From the NCBI RefSeq assembly GCF_900156055.1, contig NZ_FTMQ01000002.1:372001-436000 (forward strand): DNA of 64,000 bases, in the 5' to 3' direction. The stretch is from Rhizobium sp. RU33A (GTDB lineage Bacteria; Pseudomonadota; Alphaproteobacteria; Rhizobiales; Rhizobiaceae). This document shows, in pieces, positions 41,701-51,263 of this stretch. The position numbers were made by a program, and so were the translations under genes. The first letter of the stretch is position 1. The number at the start of each line of letters is the position of its first letter. Below the pieces are notes generated by a model. That model saw nothing but the letters and a program-made list of their open reading frames with translations, had not been told where the DNA came from and did no database searches.

Positions 41701-41952
41701 GCATACGTGCAGCAGGTCGCAAGCCTTGTGCTTTTACGCAGTAAAAACGCTCCGGTTGTGCTGCCTCTTTCCTCGTTTTACATGTTCGCGCTAACATAGC
41801 CGCTGGCCTCTACAGGCACGCTCAAGTGAAAGCTCTCATCCAAAAGAATAGAGTCCAAGCGCTTGAATCCCTTTAGACAAAATGGTTAGCTCGCGCATCG
41901 CTGCCGGGAGGGGCCGACGATGCCCGCCGGTGGGGCAACAACTGGGAGGTAG

Positions 41953-43062
<1,110 letters not shown>

Positions 43063-43088
43063 TCAATCGAGGCGTTCGACAGTCAATG

Positions 43089-43116
43089 GCCCCGGTCCTC
43101 GCGACCGGGGCTTTTT
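43089..43116 (+). terminator. Terminator of the TRAP binding-protein gene
   Basis: GCCCCGGTC, loop CTCGC, GACCGGGGC followed by TTTTT: a perfect nine-base GC stem. Confidence 0.85.
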
Positions 43117-43135
43117 CGTGCGCCGTCTACAAAAC

Positions 43136-43162
43136 AAAACCCCGGCGCGAGGCCGGGGTTTT
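43136..43162. terminator. Second, bidirectional terminator between TRAP genes
   Basis: AAAACCCCGGC, loop GCGAG, GCCGGGGTTTT: an 11-base stem with A/T flanks that works in both directions, ending the DctM message on the minus strand. Confidence 0.8.
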
Positions 43163-43200
43163 GCAGAATTGGAATGCCATCGGTGGATAAGCGTCGCCGC

Positions 43201-45039
43201 CTACTGGATCACAGGTGGCTGGCTCAGGTCCATGGACGGAGCGGGAGCCGGGGCAGGGGCGGTTGTCGCTCCGGCCGGTGGCTGTATCGCCGGTGGCTGG
43301 CCGAGATCGAGCGGTGACAGGCCGAAGGACGGTTGCTGTCCCGTCGCGCCTGCAGGCGCCTGGCCGTCGCTCCCGAGGGGCGGAAGACCGAAGGACGGCA
43401 TGGTGCTGCCTCCACCATCCGAAGGCTGCGGGATGGTGATCTGGATCGTGCTCGGATCCTGAACCACAGCGTCGCCTTTGTAATGCATCACGAGGCCAGG
43501 GAAGGCGATGACGACGATGATCGCCATGAACTGGATGATGATGAAGGGCAGAACACCTCTATATATCTCCATTGTCTTGATGCCATCCCGCATCTGCCCG
43601 GTCACCTTGTCCTTCCATCTCCCTTCAGGGGCGACGGATCGGAGGTAGAACAGCGAGAAGCCGAAGGGTGGCGTCAGGAACGAGGTCTGCAGGTTGATGC
43701 CGAGAATGATGCCGAACCAGACCAGGTCGATCCCGAGACTATCGGCGACCGGCACCAGGAGTGGCACCATGATGAAGGCGATCTCGAAGAAATCGAGGAA
43801 GCAGCCGAGGATGAAGACGATAATCGTGACGACGATCAGGAAGCCGTATTCGCCGCCCGGAAGCGCCAGCATCAGATCCTCGATCCAGACATTCCCGTTG
43901 ATGCCGTAGAAGGTCAGGCCGAAGACGCGGGCGCCGATGAGGATCATCATGACGAAGGCGGAAAGACGTGTGGTGGCGTCGAGCGCGTTCTTTAGGATGG
44001 CGAGGTTCAGACGCCCTTTGGCGGCGGCGATGATGAGGGCGCCGGTCGCGCCCATGGCGCCGCCTTCTGTCGGCGTTGCGATGCCGAGGAAGATGGTGCC
44101 GAGAACGAGGAAGATCAGCGCCAGCGGTGGCACCATGACGATGATGACTTCTTGCGCCAGCCGCGAGATCACGTTCAGCTTCATGCCGCGGTTGATCAGC
44201 GCAAAGCCGTAGACGGAGATCACGCCGAAGGCGAGTGCCGCCACCAACTGCCACTCGGCACTTGCGATGCCGGTGAACAGAATGTGGTAGCCGAGGAAAT
44301 AGAGGCCGGTACCGATGGCGATCATGACGAGCAGAGACGTGACGCCGTCGCCCAAAGTGCGGGCTTCCTTGGGAAGGGCAGGTGCCCATTCCGGCTTAAT
44401 GATCGTGACTGCGAAAATGTAGGCGCAGTAAGCTGCGATGATCATCAGGGCCGGATAGAGCGCGCCGACATACATGTCACCGACCGAGCGGCCGAGCTGG
44501 TCGGCCATGACGATCAGGACGAGCGAGGGCGGGACGATCTGGGCAAGTGTGCCGGAGGCTGCGATCGTGCCCGAGACCAGCGGGCCGTTATACTTGTAGC
44601 GCAGCATGATCGGCAGCGAGATCAGGCCCATGGCCATGACCGAGGCTGCGACGACGCCGGTTGTGGCACCAAGCAGCGCACCGACGAGAATGACGGCATA
44701 GGCGAGACCGCCACGGATCGGGCCGAAGAGCTGGCCGATGGTGTCGAGCAGGTCTTCTGCCATGCGCGATCGTTCGAGGATGATGCCCATCAGGGTAAAG
44801 AACGGGATCGACAGCAGGGTGTCGTTATACATGATCCCGTAGATGCGCTCCGGATGCGACTGCAGCAGCGGCCAGAAGAGGCGGATCTCGGACGAGAAGA
44901 TCGACAGCTCGACGCCGACGACGAAGTAGATCAATCCGCCAGCGGCGAGGGTAAACGCTACGGGATAACCGAGCAGCAGCATCAGCATGACGCTGGTGAA
45001 CATGATCGGCGCGAGATTGTGGGCAATGATGTCGATCAT
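43201..45039 (-). CDS. TRAP transporter large permease (DctM-type) with long Pro/Gln-rich tail
   Basis: A 612-residue inner-membrane protein, the ion-coupled transport subunit of the TRAP system. Hydrophobic helices fill residues 1-525, with family motifs FFTLMGIILERSRMAEDLL, GATTGVVAASVMAMGLISLP, GTIAASGTLAQIVPPSLVL and FLDFFEIAFIMVPLLVP. The last 85 or so residues are a low-complexity Pro/Gln/Gly/Ser tail with repeated PSFGLPPL, PSFGLSPLDLGQPP and DLSQPP units; this is not part of the canonical subunit (about 430-530 residues). DctQ ends one base before its start. Confidence 0.92.
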   Translation of the reverse strand: MIDIIAHNLAPIMFTSVMLMLLLGYPVAFTLAAGGLIYFVVGVELSIFSSEIRLFWPLLQSHPERIYGIMYNDTLLSIPFFTLMGIILERSRMAEDLLDTIGQLFGPIRGGLAYAVILVGALLGATTGVVAASVMAMGLISLPIMLRYKYNGPLVSGTIAASGTLAQIVPPSLVLIVMADQLGRSVGDMYVGALYPALMIIAAYCAYIFAVTIIKPEWAPALPKEARTLGDGVTSLLVMIAIGTGLYFLGYHILFTGIASAEWQLVAALAFGVISVYGFALINRGMKLNVISRLAQEVIIVMVPPLALIFLVLGTIFLGIATPTEGGAMGATGALIIAAAKGRLNLAILKNALDATTRLSAFVMMILIGARVFGLTFYGINGNVWIEDLMLALPGGEYGFLIVVTIIVFILGCFLDFFEIAFIMVPLLVPVADSLGIDLVWFGIILGINLQTSFLTPPFGFSLFYLRSVAPEGRWKDKVTGQMRDGIKTMEIYRGVLPFIIIQFMAIIVVIAFPGLVMHYKGDAVVQDPSTIQITIPQPSDGGGSTMPSFGLPPLGSDGQAPAGATGQQPSFGLSPLDLGQPPAIQPPAGATTAPAPAPAPSMDLSQPPVIQ

Positions 45040-45040
45040 C

Positions 45041-45592
45041 TCAAGCCTCCTGGCCTTCGTTCACCGGGGGCACGACGTTCGGGTCCTCGATCCGGCCCAT
45101 CAGCACCGCAGCGCGCTTGATGATTTCGGAGAAGGCCTGTGCCGTCAGCAGGAGGAAGCCGACCAGAACCATCGCCTTGGCGGGCCAGATGATCAGGCCG
45201 CCGGCGCTCGACGACATCTCGCCGGAGCGGAAGGACAGCCAGAACCAGGGCCAAGCGAGATAGGCCATCAGCCCGGCAAAGGGCACGAGGAAGATGGTGT
45301 GGAGGATCAGGTCGATCCAGTCCCGCGTCCGCTTCTTCCAACCGCTTGAGAGAATATCGATGCGGATATGCTCGTTGCGGAGCAGGGCATAGGCGGCTGC
45401 GAGCATGAAGACGGTGCCGAACAGATACCATTGCAGCTCGAGCCATGCATTGGATGAAATGTCGAAGACCTTGCGGATGACGGCATTGCCGGCGCTGATC
45501 AGAACGGCCGCCAGAAGCAGCCATGACACCGAGCGCCCAATGGCCCCGTTGATCGCGTCGATCAGCCGGGAAACAGCCAACAGAATTGTCAT
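45041..45592 (-). CDS. TRAP transporter small permease (DctQ-type)
   Basis: A 183-residue inner-membrane protein with four predicted helices (about residues 17-37, 48-72, 92-114, 137-157). The family motif YLFGTVFMLAAAYALLRNEHIRIDIL (first 20 residues from Y55) is clear and the C-terminus is acidic (EDPNVVPPVNEGQEA). It forms the membrane complex with DctM. The two genes are separated by a single base, and expression is opposite to that of the binding-protein gene. Confidence 0.9.
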   Translation of the reverse strand: MTILLAVSRLIDAINGAIGRSVSWLLLAAVLISAGNAVIRKVFDISSNAWLELQWYLFGTVFMLAAAYALLRNEHIRIDILSSGWKKRTRDWIDLILHTIFLVPFAGLMAYLAWPWFWLSFRSGEMSSSAGGLIIWPAKAMVLVGFLLLTAQAFSEIIKRAAVLMGRIEDPNVVPPVNEGQEA

Positions 45593-45969
45593 TGTGTTTG
45601 TTCTCCCCTTGTCTTTTCGTGCTTAGAGCAATGGTAAACCGTGCGCAACTGGACAGCGCGGATCCTCCCCCTGGGGCAACGAAAGTTGAACTCTCTGCAA
45701 GCTGCAGCCGAGGCTGGCGCTGGCTTTTCGCCTGCGCGCGGCGCTTGTATTTGCTTGCATTTTAACATTTTGGATATGCCGCCCTTAAGAGGTTCTCGCT
45801 TAGTGGTTTGCGTCCCGCCTCGAAGCAGTGCATTTTAGCATTGTCTTCGTTTTGCGTGTGACTGTGACGTTTTAGGACATGCTTTTCGCCGCAAAGCAGG
45901 CACAAGGACTGGAAGAGACATCACTTGAAAACTGAGGTTTCGCGTCCAACCTTGCCGGGAGGGCAGATC
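45593..45969. other. Divergent intergenic region without recognised gene
   Basis: These 377 bases separate dctQ and the EAL gene, which are transcribed away from each other, so they hold both promoters. There is an AT-richer stretch around 45757-45780 (ATTTTAACATTTTGGATATG) and no strong palindrome, tRNA or coding sequence. GGGAGGG at 45958-45964 is the ribosome-binding site of the EAL gene. Confidence 0.4.
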
Positions 45970-48279
45970 ATGAATACCGAGAAGGGGCATGAACAGAATG
46001 TGCCCACGGATGTGTATCTGTCGTTCGTGAGCTCCCTGTTCGACAACCGCTTCACGCTGTTTACCGGCATGGTTGTCCACATCCTCACATTCGTCACGGT
46101 CTATGTGCAGACGGGAGCGTCCTTCTATCTCTTCCTGTGCGCCTGTTTCGTCGCCGTCTTCTCGTTCCGGCTTCATTCCTTCTTTGTCTTCGATCGCGAG
46201 GACAAGTCGAAGATGACGCGGCAGCAGATCGCGACCTGGGAGCGTCGCTATGTCATTGGCGGTGCGTCGACTGCTGCAATCCTGGGCATCGGCAGCGGTT
46301 ACGCTATGCTCGCCTTCGAGGACACATTCGCGGAACTTGCCTGCATAGCCGTGACCATGGCGTCAATGGTGTCGGTTGTCGGTCGCAACTATGGTTCAAG
46401 GCTTGCTGTCGATCTGCAGACTTTGGCCTGTTGCGTCCCCATGGTCATCGGCAGTCTTCTGGCACAAGACCTCTTCAAGGCTCTGTTGTCGCTGATGCTG
46501 GTGCCGTTTGGGCTCACCGTGCGCTCGATGGCCAATGGTGTGCGCGACTTTCTCTATGAGAATGTTCTCGCCTCTCGCGAAATGGCGAAAATTGCCGACC
46601 GCTTTGATACGGCTCTCAGCAACATGACCCATGGTCTGTTGATGCTTGATCCGAACAATCGGATCGAGGTGGTCAATCGGAAGGCTTGCGAATTGCTCAG
46701 TCTGGGGGACCGTCGCCGTCTCGTCGGCTGCGATCTCGATGTTGTTCTGCGCTATGGCGTCCGCCATACGTTTGTGGACGGGGCCATGTCGAGCCTTCTT
46801 CAGGGGCAACTTGCCCATCTCGTGCAAGGCCTCTCAAGCCGCGCGCTCATGCATTTCTCCGAGGACCTGGTGCTGGAGTTCTCCGCCAAGCGGCGTGACG
46901 AGGGCGGGGTCGTGTTGATCTTCGAGGATGTCACAGCCCGGGTGCATGCCGATCGCAAGATCCTTCACATGGCGCGTTACGACAGTCTGACGGGTCTGCC
47001 GCAGCGGGGATACTTTATCGACCTCGTCCGCGAACGTCTTGAGCGTTCTGGCGAATTCGGCACGACTGTCGGCCTGATGATCCTCGATGTCGCTGATTTC
47101 AAGCACGTGAACGATCTCAAGGGTTATCTGACCGGCGACAAACTGCTTGTCTCCATCGCGTCCCGCCTGACGTCGTGTGCCGCTGGCAAGGCGATTGTCG
47201 GCCGGCAAGTGGGCGATCACTTCATCTGCTTCTTTCCCAATGTCGAGGACCAGGATGACCTCGAAGACGTGATGCGCAATCTGCATCTCGCCGCCAGCGC
47301 TGATTATGATGTCGAGGGGATTCGTGTTCCGGTCGTTTTCTCCGCCGGGGCCGTCCTTGCCGAGAGTGCTGCGTTCGATATGGACGACTGGCTGGTCAAG
47401 CTGGATATCGCGCTGTTCGAATCGAAGGCACGCAGCCGGGGCAGCTTCATGCTCTTCGTCAAGGAAATGGATGCGCGTTATCTGGAGCGGCAGCGCCTGA
47501 AGGCAGATCTCCGGGCGGCCATCGACCAGCATGGCATCACTGTCGTTTACCAGCCGATGTTCACGCCGGATGGGCGGGGTCTCGTCTGTTGCGAGGCGCT
47601 TGCCCGATGGCATCATCCGGAGAAGGGGCCGATCGCACCGAACATCTTCATCCAGATTGCAGAAGAGATGGGCATTGTCACAGAGATCACGCAGCAGGTG
47701 CTGCGTCGAGCCTGTTTTGATTGCCAGACTTGGCCGGAAGCGATCGGTGTATCGGTTAATCTTTCTGTCCACGATCTCAGGCAGGGCGATCTCGCCGCCA
47801 TGGTCGAACGGATACTCTCGGAGACGGGGCTGTCGGCCAAGCGGCTGCATCTCGAGGTCACGGAAAGCAGCCTGATCGAAGAGCTCTCTCCCGCCCGCGC
47901 CGTTCTGGACAGGCTACGTCTGCTCGGGATCACCATTTCCATCGACGACTTTGGTACGGGCTTCTCGAGCCTCAGCTACCTCGACACCCTGCCTGTCGAT
48001 GTTGTGAAGATCGATCGCTCCTTCGTTCGCAACATCGGGCAGGACGCCCGCCGATTGAAGCTTCTGCGGGGCATCGTCAGCCTGACGCGCGGTCTTGATA
48101 TAGGGATCGTGGTCGAAGGCGTGGAAACGCGGGAGCAACTGTCGCTGATCAAGAAGCACAACTGCGCCGATCTCATTCAGGGCTACGTCTTCTCTATGCC
48201 GATCGCCGCACACGCCATCGGTGCCCTCGCGGAAGAGGCAGAAGTCAACGGGATCGCGGCCCAAGCCGGCGTGGCTTGA
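45970..48279 (+). CDS. Membrane PAS-degenerate GGDEF-EAL c-di-GMP phosphodiesterase
   Basis: A 769-residue protein. Residues 30-200 hold about five membrane helices in a MASE-like arrangement, then a PAS domain (about 218-320, DRFDTALSNMTHGLLMLDPN). The GGDEF domain is degenerate: the active-site motif reads VGDHF at residues 414-418, so cyclase activity is unlikely. The EAL domain is intact, with EAL at 542-544, NLSVHDL, LEVTESS and DDFGTGFSSLSYL. It should degrade c-di-GMP, possibly gated by the dead GGDEF domain. The ATG at 45970 has GGGAGGG upstream; a TTG at 45925 is less likely. A FeeM-like synthase gene follows. Confidence 0.92.
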   Translation: MNTEKGHEQNVPTDVYLSFVSSLFDNRFTLFTGMVVHILTFVTVYVQTGASFYLFLCACFVAVFSFRLHSFFVFDREDKSKMTRQQIATWERRYVIGGASTAAILGIGSGYAMLAFEDTFAELACIAVTMASMVSVVGRNYGSRLAVDLQTLACCVPMVIGSLLAQDLFKALLSLMLVPFGLTVRSMANGVRDFLYENVLASREMAKIADRFDTALSNMTHGLLMLDPNNRIEVVNRKACELLSLGDRRRLVGCDLDVVLRYGVRHTFVDGAMSSLLQGQLAHLVQGLSSRALMHFSEDLVLEFSAKRRDEGGVVLIFEDVTARVHADRKILHMARYDSLTGLPQRGYFIDLVRERLERSGEFGTTVGLMILDVADFKHVNDLKGYLTGDKLLVSIASRLTSCAAGKAIVGRQVGDHFICFFPNVEDQDDLEDVMRNLHLAASADYDVEGIRVPVVFSAGAVLAESAAFDMDDWLVKLDIALFESKARSRGSFMLFVKEMDARYLERQRLKADLRAAIDQHGITVVYQPMFTPDGRGLVCCEALARWHHPEKGPIAPNIFIQIAEEMGIVTEITQQVLRRACFDCQTWPEAIGVSVNLSVHDLRQGDLAAMVERILSETGLSAKRLHLEVTESSLIEELSPARAVLDRLRLLGITISIDDFGTGFSSLSYLDTLPVDVVKIDRSFVRNIGQDARRLKLLRGIVSLTRGLDIGIVVEGVETREQLSLIKKHNCADLIQGYVFSMPIAAHAIGALAEEAEVNGIAAQAGVA

Positions 48280-48411
48280 TTCACCTCATCAGCTGCCCAT
48301 TTCCGTTTTCCATCAGACTTCCCGCCTGTCGCGAATTGGTTGCGGACGTGACCATTAACCTTAACCCATGGCATTTTAATATCTTATTAATATTCAGGGG
48401 GGCGAGGTGGA

Positions 48412-49209
48412 ATGAGAGGTGATACCCCATGCCATCGGTCAACCGGCATGGGTATCAGCATGGAATTGGAAGGCTTTTCGGAACGATTGATGCGTTATCT
48501 CGATTTCATCGAGTATCGCCGGATCGAGACTCAAGAAGATTTCGAAGATATCGAGCAACTGCGTTACAAGGCCTACAAGGCAGCGAATGTGCTGCCGGTC
48601 GCGGCGCCAAGCATGATTGACGATGCTGATTTCGACAGCCACGCCTATGTGTTTGGGATCTATTATTTCGAAGAGCTTGTCAGCACGATCAGGCTTCACC
48701 ACGTGACCCCGAAACACACCCTGTCACAGTCGGCAGGGGTCTTTCCCGATGTCATGGAGGCCTATCTGGATGCGGGACTGACCTTGATCGACCCTGCGCG
48801 TTTCGCGGTTGATCCAGATGTGGCAAGCGAATTGCCGGTTCTACCCTACATCACCCTTCGAACGAGCATTGTCGCAGCCGCCTATTTCAAGGCGGACCGC
48901 GTGCTGCAACATGTTCGGCCGCATCATGCTGCCTTCTACAAACGCGTATTCTATGCGGAAACCGTGGTCGAGCGGCGGATGACCGAGATCTATGGTCTCG
49001 AACTCACGCTGATGGCGACCAACACCCACACCACGGGTTCGAAACTCCTCAAGCGCTATCCTTTCTTCGATTCCGGCCAGCATGAACGCCGCATGATGTT
49101 CGGGCGCGGCGAGGGGGCGTTGTCGGCCACACCGCTGACGGTCCTGCCTTCCGCGCGACTGGTCGCGACGGGAAAGGTCGCTGGCGCCGTTGCTGGTCGG
49201 GATTATTGA
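48412..49209 (+). CDS. FeeM-like N-acyl amino acid synthase (GNAT fold)
   Basis: A 265-residue protein of the N-acyl amino acid synthase/autoinducer synthase-like GNAT group. The N-terminal RRIETQEDFEDIEQLRYKAY and VFGIYYFEELVSTIRLHHVT resemble the substrate-entry segment of LuxI-like synthases; LIDPARFAVDPDV corresponds to their conserved core. Members such as FeeM join a fatty acyl chain from acyl-ACP to an amino acid. Alternative in-frame starts at 48448 and 48460 exist; the ATG at 48412 follows GGGCGAGGTGGA. It lies 132 bases after the EAL gene behind an AT-rich promoter-like region. The product is unknown. Confidence 0.8.
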   Translation: MRGDTPCHRSTGMGISMELEGFSERLMRYLDFIEYRRIETQEDFEDIEQLRYKAYKAANVLPVAAPSMIDDADFDSHAYVFGIYYFEELVSTIRLHHVTPKHTLSQSAGVFPDVMEAYLDAGLTLIDPARFAVDPDVASELPVLPYITLRTSIVAAAYFKADRVLQHVRPHHAAFYKRVFYAETVVERRMTEIYGLELTLMATNTHTTGSKLLKRYPFFDSGQHERRMMFGRGEGALSATPLTVLPSARLVATGKVAGAVAGRDY

Positions 49210-49341
49210 CCACAAGTGCCGGATCCGATTGCGCTCCGCGTGCCGTTTGTGTATGCGGGAAAAAGACAAATTTCTGCCCATGGCTTCGTCAGATGCGATT
49301 CCGCCGTGGTGCCGCTAGGCTTAAGATTTGGGAGATCGAAC

Positions 49342-49566
49342 ATGAGCGAACATCATTCCGGTCCGGTCGAAACCGGTGCTTCTATGGACTACAAGGAGCA
49401 CGAGAAGACCTATGACGTCTTCATCGCTGGCACGAAGTATGGCACCGCCATCCTGGTTGCACTGATGATCGCCATGGCCGCCGGCTTCTTCGGCGGTGCC
49501 GGCCTGCTCGGCGGGTTCTTCATCTGGATCGTGCTGTCGGTTGCCGGCGTGTTCATGATGCGCTGA
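49342..49566 (+). CDS. Cytochrome aa3 oxidase subunit IV (alphaproteobacterial type)
   Basis: A 74-residue small subunit of the aa3-type cytochrome c oxidase. After a hydrophilic N-terminus with MDYKEHEKTYDVFIAGTKYG, typical of the family, there is one long hydrophobic region (about residues 36-72). The start ATG follows GGGAGATCGAAC. In this family the subunit lies beside the main oxidase subunits and is of unclear function. The genes for subunits I-III are not nearby. Confidence 0.9.
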   Translation: MSEHHSGPVETGASMDYKEHEKTYDVFIAGTKYGTAILVALMIAMAAGFFGGAGLLGGFFIWIVLSVAGVFMMR

Positions 49567-49587
49567 TCGCAGTCCTATCGCTTTTGC

Positions 49588-49618
49588 AAAGGCGGTCCGG
49601 CAACGGGCCGCCTTTTTT
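49588..49618 (+). terminator. Terminator of the subunit IV gene
   Basis: AAAGGCGGTCCG, loop GCAA, CGGGCCGCC then TTTTTT: a stem with one G-T pair. Confidence 0.8.
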
Positions 49619-49668
49619 CATGCTGTATTCCATCTGATGGACAGGACGGGCGTGGATGGAGGGCAAAC

Positions 49669-49696
49669 AAAAAAACGGCGGGGTGACCCGCCGTTT
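49669..49696 (-). terminator. Terminator of the TPR lipoprotein gene
   Basis: AAAACGGCGGG, loop TGA, CCCGCCGTTTT; on the minus strand the stem is followed by a run of seven Ts. Confidence 0.8.
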
Positions 49697-49722
49697 TCGA
49701 TGTCTCGCCAGTGGTTCTGGTC

Positions 49723-50601
49723 TCAGCTGGTCGTGCCGCGTGTGCGGGCCAGACCCTGCTTGGCTGGCTCGTATTTGGGGTCGAGGCGCAGCGCATGGCT
49801 GTAGGACTTGGCTGCACGGGCCTTGTCGCCGCGGCGTTCGTAGATCAGCGCCTGGTTGGCCCAGCTCTCGGCGATGTTGTTGTTGAGCTCGATCGCGAGG
49901 TTGAAGTCGGCGAATGCATTGTCGTCGTCGTTGAGCGCCACATAGGAGACGCCACGGCCGTTGTAGGGCTCCGGCGCACGTGGCGAGAGCGAGACCGCCT
50001 TCGAGAAGTCGTCGATCGCCTTCGCATGGTCGCCGCGCAACTGATAGATCAGGCCGCGATTGTGGAACGCGCGTCCGTCTGTCGTGTCGAGCTGGATGGC
50101 GCGGTTGAAGTCGCCGAAGGCCTCGTCGATCCGGCCTGCCTGGCGATAGATGTTGCCGCGTCCGATATAGGCTACGTCGTAGTTCGGGTTGATCTTCAGC
50201 GCTGCATTGTAGTCGGCGGCCGCTTCGACCGGCTTGCCCATGTTGCGGTAGACCAGCGCGCGGTTGGCATAGGCCTGGAAGAACTGTGGGTTCAGCTGCA
50301 GGGCGGTATTGAAATCGTCGAGCGCCTGGCGGAACTGGCCGGCGCGACCGTAAGCCGAGCCGCGCACGTTGTAGCCTTCCGGATCACGCGGGTTGGACTG
50401 GATGACTGATGTCAGTGAGGCGATGTTTTCCTCGGAGCCTTGGGCTCGGTCGAGACGAATAACATCCGTGGTTTCCGTCGTCGTGGCGCAGCTTGCCAGG
50501 GTCAGCGTTGCGATCAGGGCTGCCGCAGTCGCCAGTCGCGGCATGCGCGGACCGTAGGAGGCGGAGAAGAGCACGGAGGTTTTCGTCATGAGGCGCATCA
50601 T
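49723..50601 (-). CDS. TPR-repeat lipoprotein
   Basis: A 292-residue protein with a signal peptide ending in the lipobox TLASC (about residue 38), so it is lipid-anchored in the envelope. The mature part is a series of about six tetratricopeptide repeats, each with the YxxRGxxYxxxGxxxxAxxDFxxAxxLxP pattern (for example AFHNRGLIYQLRGDHAKAID). It resembles NlpI-like scaffold proteins. The first Met (50601) or the third (50589) could be the start; neither has a strong ribosome-binding site. It is downstream of rpsU, in the same direction, with a gap of 127 bases. Confidence 0.88.
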   Translation of the reverse strand: MMRLMTKTSVLFSASYGPRMPRLATAAALIATLTLASCATTTETTDVIRLDRAQGSEENIASLTSVIQSNPRDPEGYNVRGSAYGRAGQFRQALDDFNTALQLNPQFFQAYANRALVYRNMGKPVEAAADYNAALKINPNYDVAYIGRGNIYRQAGRIDEAFGDFNRAIQLDTTDGRAFHNRGLIYQLRGDHAKAIDDFSKAVSLSPRAPEPYNGRGVSYVALNDDDNAFADFNLAIELNNNIAESWANQALIYERRGDKARAAKSYSHALRLDPKYEPAKQGLARTRGTTS

Positions 50602-50728
50602 CCGGCGGCCGCCAGAACCCCTCGGTGGGCATCGGACAGCGCAAGTTCGTGTTTCATATCAAAAGAGCGGCGGCGATTCGTCTCGCCCCCGCCCTAATTT
50701 CATAGGAAAACGTCTAAATCTAGGCTGA

Positions 50729-50959
50729 TCAGCGCGCGCGAGCAGCAGGCGCCGGCAGCAGACCTTCGCGCTGCATCTTCTTGCGGGCGAGCTTGCGGAC
50801 GCGGCGAACGGCCTCGGCCTTTTCGCGCGCACGCTTTTCGGACGGCTTTTCGAAGAAATCGCGCATCTTCATTTCACGGAAAATGCCTTCGCGCTGCATT
50901 TTCTTCTTGAGAGCGCGGAGCGCCTGGTCAACGTTGTTGTCGCGGACTAGTACCTGCAC
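50729..50959 (-). CDS. rpsU: 30S ribosomal protein S21 (bS21)
   Basis: A 76-residue ribosomal protein. [20 protein letters not shown] begins the protein, followed by [20 protein letters not shown] and the very basic, Arg/Lys-rich tail of the alphaproteobacterial S21. The start is a GTG preceded by AAAGGAACGGGATAAAC, which is the reason for not taking the long upstream frame (to 51175). S21 helps base-pairing of mRNA leaders on the small subunit. Confidence 0.93.
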   Translation of the reverse strand: MQVLVRDNNVDQALRALKKKMQREGIFREMKMRDFFEKPSEKRAREKAEAVRRVRKLARKKMQREGLLPAPAARAR

Positions 50960-51263
50960 GTTTATCCCGTTCCTTTGGTTTTCAAGTGTTGGTCCTTCCG
51001 TCGATGGAGGTCGCATCTCCGGAACAGCGTATTTGTTCGCGCGGCCACTGAGTCCGGCGATTGGGCTGCGAGATACCAGAAGACCCTGCTGAAGTCCATA
51101 TGGCGCAAGGCTTCCCGCCAATAATTTTGCGCCCTGCGCTGCGCTTCTTCTGGGGTGTCGAAAGACGGATGACAATGCGTCGCAAAACGGACGTCATGTC
51201 GTGGGTTGATCTGCGACCTGTATCATCCTACCCACATGCCTGAACCACAGGAGTTTAAGGCGA
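50960..51263. other. Region upstream of rpsU and sox, no gene supported
   Basis: Two rather long minus-strand frames cross these 304 bases, one continuous with rpsU, but both have poor start contexts and composition unlike the neighbouring genes. The region must hold the promoters of rpsU (leftward) and soxB (rightward). CAGGAGTTTAAGGCG at 51248-51262 is the soxB ribosome-binding site. Confidence 0.4.

Noticed and set aside
41732..41746. TTTTAC-GCA-GTAAAA inverted repeat between the exported protein and the TRAP receptor gene
   Set aside because: Six-base arms only; it could be an operator or a weak terminator, and nothing decides between them.
50982..51197. A 71-codon frame upstream of rpsU on the minus strand
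   Set aside because: No convincing ribosome-binding site or known domain, and it competes with another frame of equal quality; left as non-coding.
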